DNA from: Paludibacterium purpuratum
GTDB lineage: Bacteria; Pseudomonadota; Gammaproteobacteria; Burkholderiales; Chromobacteriaceae
DNA: 64,000 nucleotides
Direction of reading: 5' to 3'
Assembly (NCBI RefSeq): GCF_004363805.1
Contig: NZ_SNZP01000007.1
Location: 62,001-126,000 of the forward strand
The notes beneath the pieces are model-generated. The model searched no databases, was not told the DNA's origin, and saw only the letters and a program-made list of their open reading frames with translations. The position numbers and the translations under genes are program-made. Shown here piece after piece: positions 1-9,017 of this stretch (the first letter of the stretch is position 1; each line of letters begins with the position of its first letter).

Positions 1-1848
1 TTGGTAGGCGCCGCCGCGCTGGGCGGTGGCGGTCAGCACGCGCCCCAGCGTGTCGTAGGTATAGTCGACGGTGTTGCCCTGGGCATCGACCGTCGCCAGT
101 TGGCGTCCGCTCAAGCGCGAGAGGGTCATCGCGGAGGTGATGGTCAGCCGATCATGGGTGGTGTCGGTCTCGGTCTGGGTCCACTGGTCGCCGTTGCGGG
201 CGAAGGTGTAGCTGCGGGTATAGCGGAAGCTTTGGGCTTCTTCCGAGGTCGCGCCCTCGGGGTAGCGGTCTTCTTCGATGCGCGTGACTCGGCCGAACTC
301 GGGGTTGGCGGTATCGGTCTGGTAGATCGTGCGGCGGCGGGTGAGCCATTGCGTGCCCGACAGCGTGTCCTCTTGGATCGGCAACGCCGCGTTGGCCGGC
401 ATGTGCGCTTGGCTGGTCGACAGGGTGGCCAGCGTGTCGTAGCGGTAGCGGGTGAGCTGCGTCGGCGCGGCCGGCAGGTTGGCGGGCGGGGTGACGGTCT
501 GCGACTTCACCAGGCGCTGGAAACCGTTGGGCTCGGCGGGCGCCGCGCCGGACTCGCCTTCGGGCGGGTAATAGACCCACTCGGTCACGGTGCCGTCCGG
601 CGCGGTCTGCCGGATCAGGTTGCCCCAGTCGTCGTATGCGGCCGAGGAGTCCTCCGATCGCGGGGGAAGGGTCGTCTGGCTGCGATCGTCGTAGACGATG
701 GTGGTGCGGGTCGGCGACTGAAACCACGCCGGCAAGGTGTCGAAGGCGCCCGGGCGGATGCCGTCGTAGCGCATCGAGGTAGTGCGCACGCGTCGTTGGT
801 CGGTGATGCTTTCCTCGATCTGCAGGTGGTAGCAGTTGTAGGTGCGCTGGGTGACGGCGCCGTCGCAGGTCGCGCGGGTCCAGTAGGTGTACGAGGTCGG
901 CCGGCTGTAGAGATAGTCCTCGTTGGCGTTCCAGCTGCCGCTGCCGCTCCCTTCGTAGCCGAGATAGTTGTTACTGTCGTAGCTGTAGGTGGTGACGATG
1001 TTCGGTTGGTCGGCGCCCGGTGTCAGGGTGTGGCGAAACACCGCCGGCAGGGCGGGCAGGTTGGACGCCGGGGGAAATTTATGCACGTTCTCCTGATATT
1101 CGGCGCGCTCCACCAGCCCGGTGGGGGCGGTCACGGTGGTCAGCCGGTGCGAGGTGTCGTAGCCGAAGCGCCAGAGGAGACCGGCGGCCAGGTGCTGCAC
1201 GGTGTCCAAATAGCTGCTCTTGAAGGCCAATTGGATCGTATAGCCTTCGTCCGGGCTGTCCGGCCAGACCTGGACGGTGGTGTAGATGGTGGTGGGGTCG
1301 GGGTAATGGATCGTCAGCAGGGTTCGACCTGTCATGTCGCGCACCGCGGTGAGGCGCGGCGGTGTCTTGCCGCGATCCCATTCCAGCGTCAGGTAATGCC
1401 CTAGCGGGGAAATGAGCTGGATCGGCACGTGGATGGCGTTGGTGGTATCCGGTCCGGCTAGCCACTCGATATGGCCGGACTTGTAGGTGACCTGATAGCC
1501 GTTGGCGAACTTCTCGAAGCGGATGCCGCGCACCACGTTCTGCCGCAGCGTGACGGTCGAGCCGCTCTCCTGCACCTTGTAGCGTTCGCCGGAAGCCAGG
1601 CTGAGCAGGCGGCTGCCGCGGTCGTACTGGGTCAGGCCGAGCACGCAGCCGATGCCGAAGCCGGCGTTGACCGGACTGAGCGGGGAGTAGTTGAGTGCCA
1701 GCGGCAGCTCGGGCCCGAGGGCGTCGTTGCCGGTGAGTTCGGCGAGCGGGAAATTGAGGGTGAAGAGCCCGGTGCGCGGATCGACGTGGCCCTGGGTAGC
1801 GCTGGCGAAGTTGTAGGCCTGGCTATAGAAGTCGGACTGGTTCGGCAT
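1..1848 (-). CDS. RHS/YD-repeat protein, N-terminal 616 residues (runs off left edge)
   Basis: An open frame on the minus strand starts at the ATG at 1846-1848 (protein begins MPNQSDFYSQAYNF) and stays open to base 1, so the C-terminus lies outside the window. The first 120 residues have the entry segment typical of RHS proteins (DPRTGLFTLNFPLAEL, then a GFGIGC-type stretch). Many YD-type repeats follow, such as RFGYDTSHRLTTVTAPTG, YDDWGNLIRQTAPDGTV and YTYDTLGRVLTAT. RHS proteins form a beta-cage shell that often encloses a variable C-terminal toxin; that end cannot be seen here. It is the last gene of a three-gene minus-strand operon, 30 bases after the preceding stop. The family call is firm; toxin cargo and secretion route are unknown. 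Confidence 0.88.
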   Translation of the reverse strand, partial: MPNQSDFYSQAYNFASATQGHVDPRTGLFTLNFPLAELTGNDALGPELPLALNYSPLSPVNAGFGIGCVLGLTQYDRGSRLLSLASGERYKVQESGSTVTLRQNVVRGIRFEKFANGYQVTYKSGHIEWLAGPDTTNAIHVPIQLISPLGHYLTLEWDRGKTPPRLTAVRDMTGRTLLTIHYPDPTTIYTTVQVWPDSPDEGYTIQLAFKSSYLDTVQHLAAGLLWRFGYDTSHRLTTVTAPTGLVERAEYQENVHKFPPASNLPALPAVFRHTLTPGADQPNIVTTYSYDSNNYLGYEGSGSGSWNANEDYLYSRPTSYTYWTRATCDGAVTQRTYNCYHLQIEESITDQRRVRTTSMRYDGIRPGAFDTLPAWFQSPTRTTIVYDDRSQTTLPPRSEDSSAAYDDWGNLIRQTAPDGTVTEWVYYPPEGESGAAPAEPNGFQRLVKSQTVTPPANLPAAPTQLTRYRYDTLATLSTSQAHMPANAALPIQEDTLSGTQWLTRRRTIYQTDTANPEFGRVTRIEEDRYPEGATSEEAQSFRYTRSYTFARNGDQWTQTETDTTHDRLTITSAMTLSRLSGRQLATVDAQGNTVDYTYDTLGRVLTATAQRGGAYQ

Positions 1849-1878
1849 AACGGGCTCCAGTGTGGGGTATGGGCTGCG

Positions 1879-3039
1879 TTACCAGTCCTCTGTGACAAGG
1901 TTCGAACTTACCTGCGGTTCGCCATCCAGATTGACGGAGGCGAGGGGGGCGTTCGGCAGCCAGGTAAAGCTGAAATACAGGCGATATCGGGTGCCGGCGG
2001 TGTCGACGATATGCAGGTAAGCGGGTTGACGCATTTCGGGCGAGATAGCGTCGCCTGTGTGCGCGAAATGCTTGCCGAAGGTTTTGCAGACGGCGACTTG
2101 ATTGGCCTCGACATGGACTTGATACGGCTGCTTGGTCTCGTATTTGTCGCCGAGAAAGCCCACGTAGGCGCCGCCCGCGCCTTCGCCGACATAGCGGTCA
2201 TAGGTGCGCGACTGCAGTAAACCAGCGCCATTCTGTTGCGGGGGCAGGACGCAGGCGAAGAATATCCACCGTTTGTTTGCGTTATCGTCCGTGTGCGATT
2301 CCATGAAATACGAATTGGTGATCGTCCGGCTGCCGGCCTCCCAAATCCAGTGATGCGCGTTCATGCGCGATGGCACGGTCCAGGTGTACACGTCCACATA
2401 ATCGGAAACCTGGCCGATTTTGGGGGGGGAGTAGTTGTCGATCGGGCGGGTATGCGCGAGTTGCAGCTCGTTGCCTTCGATGTTGCGCGGCGTTTGCGCC
2501 ACCAAGGTGACGACGCTTTGTTCGATACCCGGGGAGGTGCCGGTACTGTCGAAATCCGTCGTGCCGCTGTTTATGGCGCTCGGCACGTTGCGTACTTGAA
2601 CGGCCAAGCCGATGCTACGGCGGGTTTCCGTATAGGGGCACATGACGTAGTAGGTGTAAGTGATCGTGCCGTCGGCGCCGGTTTGGGCGCGCTCAGGCGG
2701 CGTTGCTGTGCTGCGCGTGCCGGAGGGGCTGGTGACGTATTCGTTGCGCGTAGCCATGAGGAACCATTCGCGCGGCTGTGTGCCACTGGTGAAGCGAGGG
2801 AGTCGATTGGCCAGGTTTCCCCGATCCGCCAGGTACAGGTTGCCGTCTATCGCGTTCACCTCGTTCGGAGTCGGGTTGAACACGATATTGCCCGTCTCGT
2901 TCAGCGCTTGCACATGGACATGGAGGGCAATCTGGTTTTTGCCGTTGCCATAAATCGTGCCGGATGCGTTGTGCGGGCTGTCGGCAAACTCGATACCGAG
3001 CGTTTTGATGCCTTTGATCCTGCCCCAGTCATAGCTCAT
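1879..3039 (-). CDS. Conserved hypothetical protein in RHS operon (paralogue of the gene upstream)
   Basis: The frame encodes 386 residues from the ATG at 3037-3039, chosen because GAGGAGA lies just upstream; an in-frame ATG 27 bases earlier has no comparable site. There is no signal peptide or clear membrane segment. The protein is paralogous to the product of 3080-4177. Both begin with a short acidic segment, then NG(K/M)(N/H)Q(I/V) followed by beta-rich sequence, and both carry a YVMCP(Y/E)x(E/S)xR motif near mid-protein. I do not recognise a named family. Its place directly before an RHS gene suggests a partner, chaperone or surface component of the RHS product, but that is inference. Confidence 0.75.
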   Translation of the reverse strand: MSYDWGRIKGIKTLGIEFADSPHNASGTIYGNGKNQIALHVHVQALNETGNIVFNPTPNEVNAIDGNLYLADRGNLANRLPRFTSGTQPREWFLMATRNEYVTSPSGTRSTATPPERAQTGADGTITYTYYVMCPYTETRRSIGLAVQVRNVPSAINSGTTDFDSTGTSPGIEQSVVTLVAQTPRNIEGNELQLAHTRPIDNYSPPKIGQVSDYVDVYTWTVPSRMNAHHWIWEAGSRTITNSYFMESHTDDNANKRWIFFACVLPPQQNGAGLLQSRTYDRYVGEGAGGAYVGFLGDKYETKQPYQVHVEANQVAVCKTFGKHFAHTGDAISPEMRQPAYLHIVDTAGTRYRLYFSFTWLPNAPLASVNLDGEPQVSSNLVTEDW

Positions 3040-3079
3040 GGTGCTCTCCTCGTTCTTGCTGCTCATCGAATGGTTGATG

Positions 3080-4177
3080 CTAGCTTCGCCCCGGCAGGAC
3101 TTTGAACGGCTCGTCCAGCAAGGTCGTCGTGGCGGGGTGAAAATCGGCGCCATTGCCGTATTGGTCCCAGGCAGTGAAATACACAGAGGGTTGGTTGGGC
3201 GTTTGCATGTCGTTGACCGGCGTGCCGGGATAACCGAAGCCGGGAAGCTCGGTTTGAAATTCGACCACGGTGAAGTATTGTTTTTGCCGGTCTTGATTGA
3301 TGTCGTCGAGCGGCCACCAATCGGGCGGGTCGTTCGGGCCGGGGCGCAAGCCGAAGACGCGTTGGTTTGCCTCGGCGCCCGCGTCCCATGTGTAGGCGAT
3401 GCGGAAGTTTCGGTAATAAACGATGCCGCCGTTGTTGTAAGCGGCGTCGGCGTCGAAGATGCGGAAATATTCGCCACCGCCAAAGCCGGTTTTAAGCGCG
3501 AATTTGACGAACTCGAAGCCCTCGTCGTCGCAGCCGAACAGGTAGTTGCGCGCCAGGGCGGTGATCCGGGGTGGGTTGTTGAGGGGGTGATGCGCCGCCA
3601 CATAGGAGGTTAGCGTGGTGTTGTTATCGGTGTAGCGCTTTTTGGGGAGCGAGCTGATGCGGATGCTTTCGTAGGCCGCGTTATCCGTGTTTTCGCCGCC
3701 AGAGGTGTCGATGGAGCCATCGGGCATATCGATTTTGGCGAGCAGCGAGATCGCCTGACGGCTTTCTCGTTCCGGGCACATGACATAGAAGACGCAGGAG
3801 ATGCGAGGGTCCCCCGGGTTGGCGCGTGCTAGGCCTCCCGTTGCGAACGCGTTGCGGTTTGCCGTATAGCACCATACATCCCCCGTACAGGCATCCGTGC
3901 CCGGGGGCAACTCTTGGCGCGGCAAGTCGGCGTGCCCGCTGTCGTTGATCAGGTACAAATGCCGGTACAGTTGTTCGGTTAAGCCGGGGGTGTTGGATTC
4001 GGTGAGCGGGGTGCCATCGGCAGAGACTTCTGCCGTGATGATCACCCCCACCTGATGCATGCCGTTGCGATAAATCCGGCTTTCTGTTTGGTTTTGGCCG
4101 CTGTCTTCGAGTTTGATATGTAGCGCGTCGACGTTGTCCCAGAATAACGATTCGTCCCGTGTCATTTGCTGCGTCAT
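3080..4177 (-). CDS. Conserved hypothetical protein, first gene of RHS operon
   Basis: The frame encodes 365 residues from the ATG at 4175-4177 (MTQQMTRDESLFWDN), with AGGAAGG just upstream; a start 24 bases earlier lacks that site. It shares with the next gene the NGMHQVGVIITAEV-type beta segment (around residue 45), the FYVMCPERESRQAI motif (around residue 140) and acidic, aromatic-rich C-terminal sequence. No transmembrane or signal sequence is visible. The gap to the next gene is 40 bases, so the three genes are probably one transcript starting in 4178-4490. Function unknown; the pair looks like a tandem duplication that diverged. Confidence 0.75.
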   Translation of the reverse strand: MTQQMTRDESLFWDNVDALHIKLEDSGQNQTESRIYRNGMHQVGVIITAEVSADGTPLTESNTPGLTEQLYRHLYLINDSGHADLPRQELPPGTDACTGDVWCYTANRNAFATGGLARANPGDPRISCVFYVMCPERESRQAISLLAKIDMPDGSIDTSGGENTDNAAYESIRISSLPKKRYTDNNTTLTSYVAAHHPLNNPPRITALARNYLFGCDDEGFEFVKFALKTGFGGGEYFRIFDADAAYNNGGIVYYRNFRIAYTWDAGAEANQRVFGLRPGPNDPPDWWPLDDINQDRQKQYFTVVEFQTELPGFGYPGTPVNDMQTPNQPSVYFTAWDQYGNGADFHPATTTLLDEPFKVLPGRS

Positions 4178-4490
4178 GGCATGCCTTCCTTTTGTCGTCA
4201 TCCCCGGGGGGAGAGGTGTTGGGCTAAGTACATTATTTGTATATGTGTAATGACGTGGTAATAAGAATTGGCGTCTTTTCGGTTAAATAATGGCTTAGCG
4301 CATATAGAAAGCGCTTAACCCGCCTAAGTGAAATGCCTACTCGCCGGTTAGGTCTTTTGGACTAGCTCGCCTGCCGCTCGCTTCTTCCCCAATCGATGAA
4401 TGGTGCGCCGACGCGCCGCTTTCTATGCTTGCCAGCGATAACCCCGAAACCGTGGATGAACGGCGCGGGGCGTAACCTGGGAGAGCGACG
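4178..4490. other. Divergent intergenic region between RHS operon and narK
   Basis: This 313-base stretch separates the minus-strand RHS operon from plus-strand narK and must hold both promoters. It is AT-rich around 4220-4330 and holds a loose inverted pair CATTA-N12-TAATG near 4230-4252. I see no convincing FNR site here. Confidence 0.4.
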
Positions 4491-5879
4491 ATGGCTTCTG
4501 ACTCGACAGTATTACCTCGCTGGGAACCCGAAAACCGGGCCTTCTGGCAAAGCACGGGACGCGGCGTGGCGCTGCGCAACCTGTGGATTTCCATTCCCTG
4601 CCTGATGCTGGGGTTCATTGTGTCGGTGCTGTGGTCGATGGTGACCTTGAACCTGCCCAATGCCGGTTTTACTTTCAGCAAGGAGCAGTTGTTTCTGTTG
4701 ACCGCGCTGCCGCAATTGTCCGGCGCCACCTTGCGCATCTTCTATGCCTTCATGCCCGGCCTGTTCGGCGGTCGCCGCTGGACCACCTTTTCCACCTCGC
4801 TGTTGTTGATTCCGGCCTTGTGGCTCGGCTTCGCGGTGCAGGATCCGACGACCTCGTATCCGGTCATGCTCTCCATCGCTTTGTTGTGCGGCCTGGGTAG
4901 CGGCAACTTCGCCAGCTCCATGGCCAACATCGCCCACTTCTTTCCCGCGCAGGAAAAAGGCAAGGCCAACGGACTCAACGCCGGCTTCGGCAATCTCGGC
5001 GTGTCGCTGGCGCAGCTGCTGATTCCGCTGGCGGTGACCATGCCGATGTTCGGCGCGTTCGGCGGCGAGGCGCAGCACTACGTCAAGCTGGGGGTGGAGA
5101 AGAGCCTGTGGCTGCAAAACGCCGGCTTCATGTGGGTGCCCTTGATCGCGGCGGCGACGGTGGCGGCCTGGTTCGGCATGAGCGATATGGCCGATGCCAA
5201 GTCGTCGTTCTCCGAGCAGGCGGTGATTTTCAAACGCCGCCACAACTGGCTGATGTGCTATCTGTACCTAGGCACCTTCGGCAGCTTCATCGGCTTTGCC
5301 GGCGCCTTCGCCCTGTTGACCAAGACGCTGTTCCCGCTGGTGCCGATCACCAAGATCGCCTTCCTGGGGCCGCTGGTCGGCGCGTTGATCCGACCGGTGG
5401 GCGGCATGATCGCCGATAAGGTCGGTGGCGCGCGCGTGACGATGTTGGTGTTCTGCTGCATGGTCATCGGTGTGCTGGGCGTTTTGTCCGCCTTGCCGGT
5501 GGCGGGCGGCGCCGGCAACTGGCCGTTGTTCTTCGGTAGTTTCATCGCGCTGTTTCTGTTCGCCGGCCTCGGCAACGGCTCGACCTACAAGATGATTCCG
5601 ACGCTGTTCGTCAATCACTCTCTCAAATGCGCGGCGCCGGACGAGGCTTCGCAACGCCAGGCACGCCAGGACGGCGTCAAGGAGTCGGCCGCGGCGGCCG
5701 GTTTCATCAGCGCCATCGGTGCCTACGGCGGCTATTTCATTCCGCAGAGCTTCGGCCTGTCGGTCAAGATGAGCGGCGGCCCGCAATACGCGCTCTACTG
5801 CTTCATGGCGTTCTACGTCAGTTGCATCCTGGTGACCTGGTGGTGCTTCGCGCGCCGCAAGGCCGCGCAGCCTTGCTAA
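4491..5879 (+). CDS. narK: Nitrate/nitrite transporter NarK, MFS family
   Basis: The 462-residue inner-membrane protein belongs to the nitrate/nitrite porter branch of the major facilitator superfamily and would import nitrate and/or exchange it for nitrite. The nitrate signature is clear around residue 140 (GLGSGNFASSMANIAHFF, then KGKANGLNAGFGNLG). The second half carries the matching GLGNGSTYKMIPTLF segment. About twelve hydrophobic segments are present and the N-terminus is cytoplasmic and polar. GGGAGAG precedes the ATG. It heads the block narK-nirBD-narGHJI and so supplies nitrate to the respiratory reductase and clears nitrite toward NirBD. Antiporter versus symporter mode cannot be settled by reading. 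Confidence 0.93.
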   Translation: MASDSTVLPRWEPENRAFWQSTGRGVALRNLWISIPCLMLGFIVSVLWSMVTLNLPNAGFTFSKEQLFLLTALPQLSGATLRIFYAFMPGLFGGRRWTTFSTSLLLIPALWLGFAVQDPTTSYPVMLSIALLCGLGSGNFASSMANIAHFFPAQEKGKANGLNAGFGNLGVSLAQLLIPLAVTMPMFGAFGGEAQHYVKLGVEKSLWLQNAGFMWVPLIAAATVAAWFGMSDMADAKSSFSEQAVIFKRRHNWLMCYLYLGTFGSFIGFAGAFALLTKTLFPLVPITKIAFLGPLVGALIRPVGGMIADKVGGARVTMLVFCCMVIGVLGVLSALPVAGGAGNWPLFFGSFIALFLFAGLGNGSTYKMIPTLFVNHSLKCAAPDEASQRQARQDGVKESAAAAGFISAIGAYGGYFIPQSFGLSVKMSGGPQYALYCFMAFYVSCILVTWWCFARRKAAQPC

Positions 5880-5890
5880 GCTCGCCCGCC

Positions 5891-5920
5891 GACCAAGCCC
5901 GCCGAATGGCGGGCTTGGTC
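5891..5920 (+). terminator. Strong hairpin after narK
   Basis: A perfect 13-base-pair stem (GACCAAGCCCGCC, loop GAAT, complementary arm) starts 12 bases after the narK stop. No clear T-run follows on the plus strand, so it may be a Rho-independent terminator of weak class or an RNA-stabilising hairpin. Confidence 0.6.
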
Positions 5921-5962
5921 GTTCGAAAGGACTAGTTCCGTCGCAGGGGGTGGGCGCGAGGT

Positions 5963-5976
5963 TTGGGCTGGATCAA
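5963..5976 (+). promoter_or_regulatory. Candidate FNR/ANR-type site upstream of nirB
   Basis: TTGGGCTGGATCAA matches the FNR consensus TTGAT-N4-ATCAA at 8 of 10 defined positions, with a perfect right half. It lies 63 bases before the nirB ATG, which fits a class II activation position with a short leader. Oxygen control of nirBD is well known in other bacteria; binding here is inferred. Confidence 0.45.
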
Positions 5977-6039
5977 ACGCATCGGAGTGGCGGGCCGCGA
6001 CAATCGCGGCAAAACATCGATCCTTTGTGAGAGCAAATC

Positions 6040-8574
6040 ATGACTGCCACACGCCTCATCGTCATCGGCAACGGCATGGTCGGCCAGCGCTTTTTGGAAG
6101 AGCTGGTCGAACGCACCTGGCCGGGGGAATACGCCATCACCGTGTTTGGCGCCGAGCCGCGCCCGGCTTACGACCGGGTGCACCTGTCTTCGTACTTCGC
6201 GCATCACACCGACGAAGACCTGGCGCTGGCCAAGCCGGATTTCTACGCCCGGCACGGCATTCGCCTGTGCTTGGGCGAGGCGGTCAAACGCATCGACCGC
6301 GAGCAACGTTTGGTCGAGACCAATCTCGGCACTGTCCTAGCCTACGACAAACTGGTGCTGGCGACCGGCGCCACCCCGTGGGTGCCGCCGATTGCCGGTA
6401 GCGCCCATCCTGCCTGTTTCGTCTACCGCACCATCGACGATCTGAAAGCGATCGAAGCGCGCGCCCGCCTGGCGAAAAGCGGCGCGGTGATCGGCGGCGG
6501 CCTCTTGGGGCTGGAAGCCGCCGGCGCGCTCAAGGCGCTCGGTCTGGCCACGCATGTGGTCGAGTACGCGCCGGTGTTGATGGCCGAGCAGCTCGACCGC
6601 ATGGGCGGCGAGATGCTCAGGCGCAAAATCGACGCGCTCGGGGTGCAGGTGCATACCGCCAAGGATACGCGCGAGATCGTCAGCCACGGCCAGGGTCACC
6701 GGCTGCGTTTCGCCGACGGCAGCGAGCTGACCGTCGATCTGTTGGTCTTTTCCACCGGCATTCGGCCGCAAGACACTTTGGCGCGCTACGGCGGCTTGCC
6801 GGTGGCCGAGCGCGGCGGCATCGTCATCGACGACCACTGTCAGACCGCCGATCCGGATATCTATGCCATCGGCGAGTGCGCCGCCTGGCACGGTCAGTTC
6901 TTCGGCCTGGTGGCGCCGGGCTACAAGATGGCCCAGGTGGCGGCCGATCATCTGATGGGCTGCGACAATGCCTTCGTCGGTGCGGATATGAGCGCCAAGC
7001 TCAAATTGCTTGGCGTGTCGGTCGGCAGCATCGGCGATGCGCATGGACGGACCCCGGGCGCGCATAGCTACGTCTATCAAGACGATCACGCCGGCGTGTA
7101 CAAGAAACTGGTGGTGTCCGCCGACGGCGGCACGCTGTTGGGCGCCGTGCTGGTCGGCGACGTCGAGGACTACGGCAACCTGCTGCAGATGAAGCTCAAC
7201 GCGCTGCCGATGCCCGAGCATCCCGATACCTTGATCCTGCCCGCCTATGCAGGAGAGCGGCCGGCCTCGGGCATTGCGGCCTTGCCGGGCAGCGCGGTGA
7301 TCTGCTCCTGTTTCGACGTCAGTCGCGACCGCATCGCCGCCGCGGTGGCCGACGGCTGCCGCAGCGTGGAGGAAATCAAGGCCGCGACCCATGCCGGTAC
7401 CGGTTGCGGGGGCTGCGTGCCCTTGATCGCCCAGGTGTTGAACCTCGAATTGTCGCGCCAGGGGATCGAAGTCAGCCACCGGCTGTGCGAACACTTTACC
7501 CATAGCCGCCAGGCCTTGTTCCACCTGATCAAGGTCAATCGGGTGACCACCTTCGACGAGGCCATCCGCCGTTTTGGCCAAGGTTATGGCTGCGAGGTCT
7601 GCAAGCCGACGGTGGCCTCGATTCTCGCCAGCGCCTGGAACGACTATGCGCTGCGCCCCGATCTGGCGGTGCTGCAAGACAGTAACGATGCCTACCTCGG
7701 CAATCTGCAGAAGGATGGCTCCTACTCGGTGATCCCGCGGATGTCCGGTGGCGAGGTCACACCGCAAGGGCTGATGGCGCTGGCGCAAGTGGCGAGCGAC
7801 TTCCAGCTCTACACCAAGGTGACCGGCGCGCAGCGCATCGGCTTGTTCGGCGCGCACAAAGGTGACCTGCCGCGTATTTGGGCGCGGCTGATCGACGCCG
7901 GTTTCGAAAGCGGCCAGGCCTACGCCAAGGCGCTACGGATGGTCAAAACCTGCGTCGGCAGCACCTGGTGCCGTTATGGCGTGCAAGACAGCGTCGGCTT
8001 CGGCGTCGAATTGGAGCACCGCTACAAGGGCCTGCGCACGCCGCACAAGCTGAAGTTCGGCATCTCCGGCTGTACGCGAGAATGCGCCGAGGCCCAGGGC
8101 AAGGATGTCGGCATCATCGCCACCGACGCCGGCTGGAATCTGTACGTCGGCGGCAACGGCGGCATGAAGCCACGGCACGCCGAACTGTTGGCCGCCGATC
8201 TGGACCGCGACACATTGCTGCGCTATCTCGACCGTTTCATCATGCTGTACGCCCAAAGCGCCGACAAACTGCAGCGCACGGCGAGCTGGGTGGAAAGCCT
8301 GGACGGTGGCATCGGCTACTTGCGTTCGACCATCGTCGACGATGCGCTCGGCCTGGGCGCGCAATTGGAAGCCGATTTGGCGCAATGCTCCGCGGCCTAT
8401 CGTTGCGAGTGGCAGCGCACGCTGGAAGACCCGGCGCATCCGGCGCGCTTCGCCGATTTCATCAACAGCTCCGCCGCCGACCCCGGTCTGCAGTACGTCG
8501 CCGTGCGCGGGCAGCATCGTCCGGCAACGCCCGCGGAACGTCGGACGATCGTCATTCATCCGCTGGAGGATTGA
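6040..8574 (+). CDS. nirB: Nitrite reductase [NAD(P)H] large subunit NirB
   Basis: The 844-residue cytoplasmic enzyme reduces nitrite to ammonium with NAD(P)H. The N-terminal half is an FAD/NAD(P)H oxidoreductase (GNGMVGQRF near residue 10, second Rossmann motif near residue 150). It is followed by a BFD-like [2Fe-2S] domain with Cys422, Cys424, Cys456 and Cys459. The C-terminal half has the ferredoxin-like sulfite/nitrite reductase repeat and the sirohaem/[4Fe-4S] motif C-X5-C...C-X3-C at Cys638, Cys644, Cys678 and Cys682. Length is normal for the family. GAGAGC precedes the ATG. nirD follows two bases after the stop. Together they detoxify or assimilate the nitrite made by NarGHI. Confidence 0.96.
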   Translation: MTATRLIVIGNGMVGQRFLEELVERTWPGEYAITVFGAEPRPAYDRVHLSSYFAHHTDEDLALAKPDFYARHGIRLCLGEAVKRIDREQRLVETNLGTVLAYDKLVLATGATPWVPPIAGSAHPACFVYRTIDDLKAIEARARLAKSGAVIGGGLLGLEAAGALKALGLATHVVEYAPVLMAEQLDRMGGEMLRRKIDALGVQVHTAKDTREIVSHGQGHRLRFADGSELTVDLLVFSTGIRPQDTLARYGGLPVAERGGIVIDDHCQTADPDIYAIGECAAWHGQFFGLVAPGYKMAQVAADHLMGCDNAFVGADMSAKLKLLGVSVGSIGDAHGRTPGAHSYVYQDDHAGVYKKLVVSADGGTLLGAVLVGDVEDYGNLLQMKLNALPMPEHPDTLILPAYAGERPASGIAALPGSAVICSCFDVSRDRIAAAVADGCRSVEEIKAATHAGTGCGGCVPLIAQVLNLELSRQGIEVSHRLCEHFTHSRQALFHLIKVNRVTTFDEAIRRFGQGYGCEVCKPTVASILASAWNDYALRPDLAVLQDSNDAYLGNLQKDGSYSVIPRMSGGEVTPQGLMALAQVASDFQLYTKVTGAQRIGLFGAHKGDLPRIWARLIDAGFESGQAYAKALRMVKTCVGSTWCRYGVQDSVGFGVELEHRYKGLRTPHKLKFGISGCTRECAEAQGKDVGIIATDAGWNLYVGGNGGMKPRHAELLAADLDRDTLLRYLDRFIMLYAQSADKLQRTASWVESLDGGIGYLRSTIVDDALGLGAQLEADLAQCSAAYRCEWQRTLEDPAHPARFADFINSSAADPGLQYVAVRGQHRPATPAERRTIVIHPLED

Positions 8575-8576
8575 AC

Positions 8577-8909
8577 ATGGATTGGATCCGCATTTGCCCG
8601 CTCGACGCCATCCTGCCTGGCGGCGGGGCGTGCGCCCTGATCGGCGCGCGCCAAGTGGCGTTGTTTCGGCCCCATGACGACGAGCGTGTTTACGCGCTCG
8701 ACAACGTCGACCCGTTTGCTCAAGTCAGCGTGCTGTCGCGCGGCCTGCTGGTCGAGCATCAGGGCGAATTGTGGGTGGCGAGCCCGCTGAAGAAGCAGCG
8801 TTTCCGCCTGCGTGACGGTCAGTGTTTGGAAGACCCGGATTATTCGGTGTTGTCGTTGCCGGTCGAGGTGCGCGACGGGGTGATCTATCTACCTGTCCAA
8901 AAGAACTAG
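8577..8909 (+). CDS. nirD: Nitrite reductase small subunit NirD
   Basis: The 110-residue protein has the Rieske-like beta fold of NirD (MDWIRICPLDAILPGGG, YALDNVDPFAQ, LWVASPLKKQRFRLRDGQCLEDPDYSV). As in enterobacterial NirD it lacks the paired Cys-His ligands of true Rieske proteins, so it should not bind a cluster. It starts two bases after the nirB stop with GGAGG upstream, so the two subunits are co-translated. It completes the NADH-dependent nitrite reductase. Confidence 0.92.
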   Translation: MDWIRICPLDAILPGGGACALIGARQVALFRPHDDERVYALDNVDPFAQVSVLSRGLLVEHQGELWVASPLKKQRFRLRDGQCLEDPDYSVLSLPVEVRDGVIYLPVQKN

Positions 8910-8923
8910 TCGGACTAGTTCTT
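8901..8923 (+). terminator. Palindromic hairpin at the nirD stop
   Basis: Arms AAGAACTAGT and ACTAGTTCTT (10 base pairs, 3-base loop CGG) overlap the nirD stop codon. There is no T-run. It could end the nirBD message or protect its 3-prime end. Confidence 0.45.
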
Positions 8924-8982
8924 CCATCCGTCATGGTTGCTGCCTTTGGTGAATGGGGGCGCGGGTGGCGCAGGCGTAGGCT

Positions 8983-9008
8983 GAGAGCGGTAAACCAATG
9001 CCGCTCTC
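8983..9008 (+). promoter_or_regulatory. Hairpin in the narG leader
   Basis: GAGAGCGG and CCGCTCTC form an 8-base-pair stem with a 10-base loop, ending 9 bases before the narG ATG and abutting its GGAGA ribosome-binding site. It could modulate translation of narG or be part of a binding site. No clear FNR box was found in 8910-9017. Confidence 0.35.
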
Positions 9009-9017
9009 GGAGACGCC

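Noticed and set aside
1-1404. Long plus-strand open frame at the left edge
   Set aside because: It is the antisense of the RHS/YD-repeat gene; its protein is Gly/Arg/Val-rich with no domain.
6337-7857. 506-codon minus-strand frame opposite nirB
   Set aside because: Shadow of nirB, which has all expected catalytic motifs.
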